DNA of 64,000 bases. Source: OLB6 sp964525565 (lineage in GTDB: Bacteria; Bacteroidota; Ignavibacteria; Kapaibacteriales; Kapaibacteriaceae). A program made the position numbers and the translations under genes. The stretch spans positions 1 through 64,000 of the forward strand of contig CAZGHI010000003.1 of NCBI GenBank assembly GCA_964525565.1, written 5' to 3'. The notes below the pieces were generated by a model that searched no databases, was not told where the DNA came from, and saw nothing but the letters and a program-made list of their open reading frames with translations. Numbering within the stretch: position 1 is the first letter of the stretch; the number at the start of each line of letters is the position of its first letter. Below are positions 25,599 to 33,136 of the stretch, in pieces.

Positions 25599-28500
25599 GA
25601 GTGATTCAGACGATATTGCTCGCATTGTTTGCCATGCTTGTTCCTGCCACTGCATGGTCGCAAAATATTCCAGACAGCAAAGGAACGGATTTCTGGTTTG
25701 CGCTGATGCCCAACTTCCACAACTCCTATGATGTGTTAGACAACAACGAGGTGCTGCGACTCCAGCATGAAGTGTACATCTTTATTAGCGCCGAAACTCC
25801 AACAAGTGGCAGAATAACTCTTCGTGACGAGTTTGGTCAGGAGCGAGTAGAAGTATTTACCATTACTGATCCGGCAGTTGTGTATGAATTTAGAACATTC
25901 GTGAAACCGTACGAGCTGCGTGGATGGAACAGGAGTGGCACCATTGATTACATTGGAATGCAAACGGAGAAAGTGTCGGAGCAGTCCATTCATATTCAGT
26001 CTGGCAACGAGATCACTGTGTATGTGGCGAATCAGGCAGTGCTGACGTCAGAAGCCTTTTTGGTGTTGCCTACCGATGCTCTGGCAGAAGATTATGTAGT
26101 GGCGTCGTACACATCCGACATAGTATGGATTTCTCAGCTAACCAGAGAACCAACAAACCAAAGTACGCCATCACAGTTTTGTGTGGTGGCTACAGAGGAC
26201 GGAACAGAGGTTGTGATTTCACCGTCTGCAGCAACCTTCCTCAGCCCGAATCTCGAAACGCAACGTGTGCAGCTTAACCGTGGACAGGTGTACATGCTGC
26301 AGGTAGATCCCAGAGTTAATCGCTACGCCGATCTCACCGGCTCCGTTGTTCGGGCAAACAAACCTGTTGCAGTTTTTGGTGGCCATATGCGAGCAACGCT
26401 ACCAATCGAAGACAAAGCAACTTTGGGCTCTCGGGATTGCTTGATTGAGCAGATGAATCCTGTTCGCACGTGGGGCCGGTCGGCCTTTATTTTTCCGTTT
26501 GCCGTGAGCAGCACAGAAGTAACTACCAGTAACAGTCGGTACCGTGTGATTTCGGCCTTTGATAGCACCGACGTCTATGTTAACGATGAACTCGTTGCCA
26601 CGCTGGACGCGAACACCTTTTATGAAGGGGAACTTACGGAGGCAGCGGAGGTGCGCACCTCACAACCCGTGATGGTTGCCATGCTTAAAAAAACTGCCGG
26701 ACCCGGTTCTACTCAGGCAGTACGAGTGGGTGACCCCTTTATGATGCTCGTGCCACCTGCCGAACAGTTCATGAATGCATATCGCTTTGTTAGTATGCAA
26801 GCCTACGAATACAGTATCTCAGGGGGAATACCAACAAAAGTTGCAAAGGTGTACATCGAGCAATATCTCAATGTTGTTATACGCCAAACCGGCATTGCAT
26901 CACTGCAACTCGACGGAACGTTGGTAGATGCCAGCCTTTTCCAGCCTCTGAGTAACACCGGATATTACTGGGCCCAGATTTCAGTAGCCGACGGTATTCA
27001 TTCAATTTCCAGTGACGAAAACTTTGGAATTTATGTGTACGGATATGGCGTGGCTAATTCCTACGGATATATCGGTGGTATGGCCTTCCGTCCACTGGAC
27101 ATTCGACCACCATCTATTAGCGGAAATGAAAAGTGTGGTCAGTTTTTGGGGACGATAACTGACAGTGTAATTGGCGACACAAGAATACGATTTGCGCGGA
27201 TTCTTCCGGGTTCGGAGGTGAACGTGAGCGCGGGTTTGGTCCCCTTTACCCCACCGTCTCCTATGGTACAGTTTACAGCTTCGCTCATTGACCCATACGC
27301 CGATGGGTCGTTTGCCGTTGAAGCAACCGACGATGCACGCCAAGTGGCATCAGAAGTGTTTATGCTTCCCGGATACACCATAGCTGTTACCAGCCGACTC
27401 AGTAATCCTGAGCCTGTGGATGTTGTTACTTTAAGCGCAATCCAGAAATACACCTGCGATACCCTTGTTATCGAAAACTACGGAACGTACCCTCGTTCGA
27501 TTGCAAACATTTACACAGCGCTAGGGTCGGTAATTCAAGAACCTATACCTCCGCTTACGCTGCAACCAGGAGACTCCGCTTTACTGGTTATATGCAGCGT
27601 ATTCGACGTACCCGGAGTGTATAACGACACTGTGTATATCGGCGACGATTGTTCGCCCCGACCCATAGCAAACCTGGTGCATGATGTACGTGCTGATGAA
27701 GAAGCCCCATACGGACGAAGAACAAATGAGCCGTGCTCCACTGAGTACATCGTTGATGTAAGCGACGACCGTATGTTCGACTACGGAATTCTGTTAAGCA
27801 GTATCCGTGAAGATCTTCTGGTGAATTGCACAGTGCAACTTCAGACAACCACTGTTCCCGTGCATCAGTACAGCGTTAATGTTCTCGATCCGCTCTACGA
27901 TGCGATTTATGCTTTCGAGGCTGTTGACTCTGCCGGAAACAGATCTGTGATTGTGGACACGATAGCCGGTTTTACGCTATCAGTGGATGGCGCTTCCGGA
28001 TATTATTCCGAAAAACTTCTTGAACCGGCTCCAGTGGGTTCAACGGTGTGCGACACAGTCTGGCTTGGCAACTATGGTTTATTCCCCCAAACCATAAGGT
28101 CCGTGTTCATCCGTGGGAACACAGTGTTCTCTACTCCACAACATCAGTTTCCAATTGTGATACAACCTGGCAGTCGTTCGCCGATGATCGTTTGTTACGA
28201 GGCCGTTATAGCCGGTTTAGATCCGGATATTGATACGGTTGATTTTGGTGATGAATGTTTAATAAAGCAACTCAGACTGTGGAATACGGCTACCCCAGTG
28301 CAGTATGCTGGTATCAGTAGGTGCAATCTCCCGATAACTGCTACAGTAACCTCAGCTCGGAGCGGTTTAATCGTTGCACCAATGCCGGCATCCGACGTCT
28401 TGCTGTTTAGACTTGATAGTCCCGTTGAAAACATGCAGATCCGCATTATTGATATGCAAGGTTCAGTAGTCCACAGCGCTACCTGGCATGGCACACCTGC

Positions 28501-28603
28501 TCAGGATTTTAGCTGCGACGTTGGCAACGTGCCAGCAGGCACGTACGTGCTGTCCGTACAACATACGGGTGACATCCATACTACGCTGATAGTTCTGCAG
28601 TAG
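25595..28603 (+). CDS. Large surface protein with IgGFc-binding-like domain and T9SS type A tail
   Basis: 1002 residues. Signal peptide MRVIQTILLALFAMLVPATAWSQ is followed by the same fold as the protein at 8663: GTDFWFALMPN, VYVANQAVLTSEAFLVLP, VVATEDGTEVVISP, GSVVRANKPVAVFGGHM and DPFMMLVPPAEQFM (to about residue 500). Ig-like/HYDIN-type sections with paired Cys (CDTLVIENYGTYPRSIANIY; CDTVWLGNYGLFPQTI) fill about 510-910. The end (VAPMPASDVLLFRLDSPVENM ... PAGTYVLSVQHTG) is a T9SS sorting domain. The start is TTG at 25595 (TTGA overlap with the phosphatase stop) or GTG at 25601; the first gives a positively charged n-region. Ligand unknown. Confidence 0.75.
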   Translation: MRVIQTILLALFAMLVPATAWSQNIPDSKGTDFWFALMPNFHNSYDVLDNNEVLRLQHEVYIFISAETPTSGRITLRDEFGQERVEVFTITDPAVVYEFRTFVKPYELRGWNRSGTIDYIGMQTEKVSEQSIHIQSGNEITVYVANQAVLTSEAFLVLPTDALAEDYVVASYTSDIVWISQLTREPTNQSTPSQFCVVATEDGTEVVISPSAATFLSPNLETQRVQLNRGQVYMLQVDPRVNRYADLTGSVVRANKPVAVFGGHMRATLPIEDKATLGSRDCLIEQMNPVRTWGRSAFIFPFAVSSTEVTTSNSRYRVISAFDSTDVYVNDELVATLDANTFYEGELTEAAEVRTSQPVMVAMLKKTAGPGSTQAVRVGDPFMMLVPPAEQFMNAYRFVSMQAYEYSISGGIPTKVAKVYIEQYLNVVIRQTGIASLQLDGTLVDASLFQPLSNTGYYWAQISVADGIHSISSDENFGIYVYGYGVANSYGYIGGMAFRPLDIRPPSISGNEKCGQFLGTITDSVIGDTRIRFARILPGSEVNVSAGLVPFTPPSPMVQFTASLIDPYADGSFAVEATDDARQVASEVFMLPGYTIAVTSRLSNPEPVDVVTLSAIQKYTCDTLVIENYGTYPRSIANIYTALGSVIQEPIPPLTLQPGDSALLVICSVFDVPGVYNDTVYIGDDCSPRPIANLVHDVRADEEAPYGRRTNEPCSTEYIVDVSDDRMFDYGILLSSIREDLLVNCTVQLQTTTVPVHQYSVNVLDPLYDAIYAFEAVDSAGNRSVIVDTIAGFTLSVDGASGYYSEKLLEPAPVGSTVCDTVWLGNYGLFPQTIRSVFIRGNTVFSTPQHQFPIVIQPGSRSPMIVCYEAVIAGLDPDIDTVDFGDECLIKQLRLWNTATPVQYAGISRCNLPITATVTSARSGLIVAPMPASDVLLFRLDSPVENMQIRIIDMQGSVVHSATWHGTPAQDFSCDVGNVPAGTYVLSVQHTGDIHTTLIVLQ

Positions 28604-28660
28604 ATCCTCGGTACACTCCACATCGTACGGTAACGTCTCTGTAGCCCGCAGCGTAAACTG

Positions 28661-28668
28661 TAGATTTG
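28661..28668 (+). promoter_or_regulatory. Candidate -7 element for the C-terminal processing protease
   Basis: TAGATTTG, identical to the element before the SpoIIM-like gene, places the start of transcription near 28675, about 19 bases ahead of the ATG at 28694. No TTG is seen at the usual -33 distance. The 90-base intergenic region shows nothing else. Confidence 0.4.
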
Positions 28669-28693
28669 CACTCTATACTCATTACCAACGCTT

Positions 28694-30316
28694 ATGAAGC
28701 TCTCGCCCTCGCGTCTTACTGCCATCGTGATTTGTGCAGTTGCAATTGGAATTGGCATTGCAGCCTACGTTCAGCCCGCCATTGGTGGGGACTCTGTTTT
28801 TGAACAGGTTCGAAAGTTTAACGATGTTCTGTCGCTAGCTGTAAAAGGCTACGTTGAAGAGGTGGACACCCAGAAACTTACCGAGTCTGCCATTCGTGGG
28901 ATGCTTCAGGAGTTAGATCCACATAGTGTGTACATCCCCGCGAAAGAGATGGAGCGTGTTGAAGAAGAGTTCTCCGGATCGTTTGAAGGGATCGGCGTTG
29001 AGTTCGACATTATTGCTGATACAATCACCATTGTTTCGCCAATATCAGGTGGACCGAGTGAAGCGCTCGGAATCTTGGCTGGCGATAAGATTGTAAAGAT
29101 TAACGACACATCGGCTGTTGGACTCACCCGAAGTGAAGTGCCAAAGAAACTCCGCGGCAAAAAGGGTACTCAGGTGCGTGTTCACGTACGCCGATCCGGC
29201 GAAAAAGATCTTCTGGTTTTTGATATTACTCGCGACAAGATACCGCTGAATTCTGTTGATGCATCGTTCATGATTGACAAGACGGACATCGGCTACATCA
29301 CTGCAAACAGGTTCAGCGCAACTACCCACGACGAAATTGTATCGGCTGCACGTGCACTGCGCGCAAAGGGAATGAAGAAGTTACTTCTCGATCTGCGTGG
29401 TAACCCGGGTGGCTATCTCGATCAGGCATACCGTGTTGCCGATGAGTTTATCTCTAGTGGCAAAAAGATTGTGTACACCAAAGGACGCCGTCCCGAGTTC
29501 GATGAAGACATGGTTGCAACAAGTATGGGTGAGTTAGAAGATATCCCTCTTGTTGTAATGATAAATGGAGGATCGGCCTCGGCCAGCGAAATCGTGTCAG
29601 GCGCTGTACAGGACCTCGATCGTGGAATTGTAGTTGGCCAGACATCGTTTGGTAAGGGGCTTGTGCAACGCCAATATCCCCTTGGCGATGGTTCGGCTGT
29701 TCGGCTTACTATTTCCAGGTACTACACACCTTCCGGACGGCTGATACAACGTCCATACAGCAATAAACAAGCATACTATAGTGGCGAAGGAAGAGAAGAA
29801 GGTGACGAAGGTGACAACATTGAGCATACACAAGATGTATCCGACGAAACGAAAACATCACGCCCCAAATACAAAACCGTTGGGGGGCGCACTGTGTATG
29901 GTGGCGGTGGCATTACTCCGGATTACATTGTCAAAGCCGACACAATTGGTTTGTTGGCACGAAAGCTGCGAGCGAAGAACTTGTTCTGGAAAACCGCAGA
30001 TCAGATAATGAAACGCCGTGGCAAAGAGATTCGCGCCACATACGAGAATAACATGTCGGCATTCCTCGAAAACTTTACGATAACAGATGCAGACATCGCC
30101 ATCATGCGTAGCTATGCTGAAGCTGACAGTATAGAATGGAAAGCAGAAGAGTACGCTTTCGATCAAGAGTTTCTGAAAACGGTAGTAAAAGCACATATCG
30201 GTAGATCCATCTTCAACAACAACGGATACACCGCAACAATGCTGCGTATTGATGCCCAAACGAAGAAAGCGCTTCAGTTATTCGACGAAGCAAAGAGGAT
30301 AGCCCAGATTAAATGA
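28694..30316 (+). CDS. C-terminal processing peptidase (S41 family, CtpA/Prc type)
   Basis: 540 residues. One N-terminal membrane helix or signal (IVICAVAIGIGIAAYV) is followed by an N-terminal cap, a PDZ domain (residues about 95-180, GVEFDIIADTITIVSPISGGPSEALGILAGDKIVKIN), and the S41 protease core. The nucleophilic serine lies in NGGSASASEI (291-300) and the general-base lysine in SFGKG (Lys321). A charged insert (about 365-385, rich in Glu/Asp) and a 120-residue C-terminal extension follow. Such proteases trim or degrade periplasmic and envelope proteins. The DUF3108 gene overlaps its stop (ATGA). Confidence 0.9.
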   Translation: MKLSPSRLTAIVICAVAIGIGIAAYVQPAIGGDSVFEQVRKFNDVLSLAVKGYVEEVDTQKLTESAIRGMLQELDPHSVYIPAKEMERVEEEFSGSFEGIGVEFDIIADTITIVSPISGGPSEALGILAGDKIVKINDTSAVGLTRSEVPKKLRGKKGTQVRVHVRRSGEKDLLVFDITRDKIPLNSVDASFMIDKTDIGYITANRFSATTHDEIVSAARALRAKGMKKLLLDLRGNPGGYLDQAYRVADEFISSGKKIVYTKGRRPEFDEDMVATSMGELEDIPLVVMINGGSASASEIVSGAVQDLDRGIVVGQTSFGKGLVQRQYPLGDGSAVRLTISRYYTPSGRLIQRPYSNKQAYYSGEGREEGDEGDNIEHTQDVSDETKTSRPKYKTVGGRTVYGGGGITPDYIVKADTIGLLARKLRAKNLFWKTADQIMKRRGKEIRATYENNMSAFLENFTITDADIAIMRSYAEADSIEWKAEEYAFDQEFLKTVVKAHIGRSIFNNNGYTATMLRIDAQTKKALQLFDEAKRIAQIK

Positions 30317-31116
30317 TTATGAACATCAACGGTGTAATGAAACATCTTCTTATTGTAACTACGGTACTTTGCTCTGTTGGTGTGTTGCGGGCAGGCTCTG
30401 AACTGTTGTGGGTTGGCGAGGAACTTGTGTACCGTGTGTCGTACTTGAACATAACACTCGGCACAATACGAACAGTAACAGAGCCTTTTACAGAATTGGA
30501 TGGGAAACGCGTAGCAAAGGTGAAAATCTACATCGACTCACATCCCAAAATTCCTTTTGTTAGCCTGCATTCCATTTACGAAAGCTGGATTGATACCTCA
30601 GTGACATTCTCCTACAAGTTCAACGCCAATACACTTGTGGAAGACAATTTGTGGGAGTTTGATCAGTACACGTTCGACTATAGTGCGCTGAAGCTCACCA
30701 TGGAGAAGTGGCGTAAAAAGGAAAAGCTGAATTCAACCACGCTAAGCATTAAAAAAAGATACAATGATGGATCGTCGCTGCTGTTTGCTGCCAGGTCCAT
30801 GCTCTATTCCGGTAAGAGCTACAGCATTCCAACAGTAATCATGGAGCAGGCCGTAAGTACAGTTGTGAACTTTACGGGTAAGAAAGAAACTACTGAAATC
30901 GACGCTGTTGACTACCCAATACGAACCGTGTACTTGAACGGTGATGCCGACTGGACTGGCATTTATGGCCTTACCGGACGTTTTGAAGGATGGTTTTCGG
31001 ATGATGAAGCCCGTGTGCCAATACGTGCGAAGATGAATTTGTACGTTGGGTCGGTAACAATCGAATTACAAAAGTGGAAGCGCGATGGCTGGAGGCCACC
31101 GCAGGCACGCTCGTGA
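30313..31116 (+). CDS. DUF3108-domain exported protein
   Basis: 267 residues with a signal peptide (LLIVTTVLCSVGVLRAG). The body is a beta-rich DUF3108 domain: GEELVYRVSYLNITLGTIR, then YESWIDTSVTFSYKFNANTLVEDNL, KKRYNDGSSLLFAARSMLYSGKSY and a final FEGWFSDDEARVPIRAKMNLYVGSVTIEL. DUF3108 proteins are periplasmic and uncharacterised, and are often found near envelope genes; co-translation with the S41 protease suggests a shared envelope process. It ends in a GTGA overlap with the kinase gene. Confidence 0.8.
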   Translation: MIMNINGVMKHLLIVTTVLCSVGVLRAGSELLWVGEELVYRVSYLNITLGTIRTVTEPFTELDGKRVAKVKIYIDSHPKIPFVSLHSIYESWIDTSVTFSYKFNANTLVEDNLWEFDQYTFDYSALKLTMEKWRKKEKLNSTTLSIKKRYNDGSSLLFAARSMLYSGKSYSIPTVIMEQAVSTVVNFTGKKETTEIDAVDYPIRTVYLNGDADWTGIYGLTGRFEGWFSDDEARVPIRAKMNLYVGSVTIELQKWKRDGWRPPQARS

Positions 31117-32030
31117 CTCGTGTGTATGTAGTGCTAGACGTAGGTGGCACAACCACAGATGTTGCGGTTGTTGAAGACTCAGTTATTGTTGCTCGAACAT
31201 CACTTCAATCTTTCAAACCACAGCCCCTTACCGCATATTATACTGACGAGTTATGTCGGTTTGTGGGTGGATGGTTAGCTGCCAAGAATCCCGCTTATCT
31301 GAATCCCGAATACATCCTTCTGGGCGTATCCGGTATATGGGATGTGCGCGAGCGGCAGGGCTATCAGATTGCTCTTGCGCACTCGTGGACATCATATGTT
31401 TCGGTCAACTGTCCCCGTATTACTATCCTTGCCGATGCGGAACTGGCACTGTTTGCTGCTGTAGGCAGCGCTGCAGGTACCCTTCTTATAGCGGGCACGG
31501 GATCCATAGCTATACGCCGTAATCACGACGGTCATGTAATACGTGCAGGGGGCTGGGGTCCGCGCATAGATGATGCCGGAGGAGGATTCTGGATTGGTCG
31601 TGAAGCCCTTCGAGCAGTGGCGCGAGAATTGGATGGTCGCGCAGAGCACACGCAACTTCGTAACACCGTAGCCTCTTTCCTTCGTGTTGATTCGTCAGAC
31701 CAGTCCGCTCTCCAAAGTGCTCTCCGCCAAGCGCACATTGATACGGTTGCGGTATTGGCTCCCACGGTATTGGCATGTGCGTATGAAGGCGACGCGGTAT
31801 CCCGAGCTATCGTCGAGGCGGCAGCCGATGAACTCGCTGCCCTGGTAGAAGCAATACATGTGCACGATTATACAGTTTGGGCGCACGGTTCACTGTTCCA
31901 GAGTTCATACTTTACCAACTGTGTAACAAGTAGCGTACTAAAGAAAACGTGCGCAGATGAACTTCATGTTATTCGGGACGTTGTAGAAGGAGCTGTGCTA
32001 CATCTGCACGGCGGGCTCCAGAAATTGTAA
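31113..32030 (+). CDS. BadF/BadG-type ATPase, likely N-acetylglucosamine-type sugar kinase
   Basis: 305 residues from the GTG at 31113 (GTGA overlap). ASKHA-fold landmarks: phosphate-1 loop VVLDVGGTTTDVAVV, the segment ILADAELALFAAVG, the adenosine/phosphate-2 loop LLIAGTGSIAIRRN, and GGWGPRIDDAGGGFWIGREALRAV. These match the eukaryotic-type GlcNAc kinase (NAGK-like) branch of the BadF family; bacterial relatives such as MurK phosphorylate GlcNAc and MurNAc released from peptidoglycan. Convergence with an LD-carboxypeptidase gene supports a cell-wall-recycling role, which is inference. The 3' end overlaps that gene by 33 bases. Confidence 0.75.
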   Translation: MTRVYVVLDVGGTTTDVAVVEDSVIVARTSLQSFKPQPLTAYYTDELCRFVGGWLAAKNPAYLNPEYILLGVSGIWDVRERQGYQIALAHSWTSYVSVNCPRITILADAELALFAAVGSAAGTLLIAGTGSIAIRRNHDGHVIRAGGWGPRIDDAGGGFWIGREALRAVARELDGRAEHTQLRNTVASFLRVDSSDQSALQSALRQAHIDTVAVLAPTVLACAYEGDAVSRAIVEAAADELAALVEAIHVHDYTVWAHGSLFQSSYFTNCVTSSVLKKTCADELHVIRDVVEGAVLHLHGGLQKL

Positions 32031-32936
32031 CAATGGTTCGTTGCTACCGACGGCAGCACGAATACCAACGGGAATGGTGAGTTTGTGTGCAGTGTGTCCG
32101 TACATCACCTTGCTAATCACGGGACCTGAAATATTGGGGGCATACTCCGCAATAACGTCAGCAACATCCCGATGTGGTGTACTCCGCACAGATTCGTGCT
32201 GTGTGAAGTCGCCGGTGACAAACGCCGCACATCTGCGAAAAACACCAGCCAGGTGCAGTTGGTTAAACATTCTGTCAATACGATAGGTGTCTTCGGCAAT
32301 ATCTTCAACAAGCAGAATACTACCTCGAAACGAGGGGAGAAACCTGGTTCCTAATAGTGAGCACAGCACAGAAAGGTTGCCAGCCAGTAGAGTTCCTTCG
32401 GCGCTTCCCTGTTGAACCACTTCCATAGGCCAAGGCTGTTGAACCATCGTAAGGCGATTTGCTCCAGAGAGCATCGCCCAAAACATCTCCTCGGTTTCAG
32501 GCTTCATCACTTCTGCCATGTCCACCGATGGAAGTGGTCCACTAAAGGTTACGAGACCCGTTCGCTTAAATATTGCCAGCTGTAAAGCTGTAATGTCCGA
32601 AAAGCCGACGAAGATTTTTGGGTTCTTACGGATGAGGGAGTAGTTTACTTTGTCCAGCAGCCGCCCTGATCCGTACCCGCCACGAGAACAGAAAATGGCA
32701 TCGATACGAGGGTCCGCAAACATTGCGTTGATATCAGCTACACGCTGATCATCGGTGCCTGCCAGATACCCGCCAAAGACCTCGTTTGCATTTTCTGCCA
32801 GCACCACAGTATGCCCAAGTGTCTCCAGATATCGCATGCCCCGCTCCAGCCGAGCTGCGTCGCGCTGCGGAGATGCAGGAGCAACAATTCCAATTGTTGC
32901 CTTACGGGGTAGCTTTTTGGGTCGGAGGATGTGCAA
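31998..32936 (-). CDS. Muramoyltetrapeptide LD-carboxypeptidase (S66 family)
   Basis: 312 residues. The S66 motifs are all visible: substrate loop CSRGGYGSGRLLDKV, nucleophile in FVGFSDITALQ (Ser113), catalytic glutamate in LLVEDIAEDTYRIDRM (Glu211) and histidine in YGHTAHKLTIPVG (about 281). The enzyme removes the terminal D-Ala from the L,D-bond of recycled muropeptides; the related MccF immunity proteins hydrolyse peptide-nucleotide antibiotics, a less likely reading here. No signal peptide, so cytoplasmic. Transcription comes from the 200-base region shared with the gene at 33137. Confidence 0.88.
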   Translation of the reverse strand: MHILRPKKLPRKATIGIVAPASPQRDAARLERGMRYLETLGHTVVLAENANEVFGGYLAGTDDQRVADINAMFADPRIDAIFCSRGGYGSGRLLDKVNYSLIRKNPKIFVGFSDITALQLAIFKRTGLVTFSGPLPSVDMAEVMKPETEEMFWAMLSGANRLTMVQQPWPMEVVQQGSAEGTLLAGNLSVLCSLLGTRFLPSFRGSILLVEDIAEDTYRIDRMFNQLHLAGVFRRCAAFVTGDFTQHESVRSTPHRDVADVIAEYAPNISGPVISKVMYGHTAHKLTIPVGIRAAVGSNEPLLQFLEPAVQM

Positions 32937-33136
32937 AACGTGTGGACAAATAGTGTGTAATTATGGAAATCTTACAGAAAAGTGTGGAAAAACTACGGTT
33001 TTTATTCACAAACCGGAATTTCTAATGCAGTAAGTGTCAGCACTTTATCTAAACGTATAAGCTTGGTATTGAGCGACTTACGTGGCATTTACGTATAATT
33101 GCGGTCCTTAATTCGGCACTTGGCACACTGTTTGGA

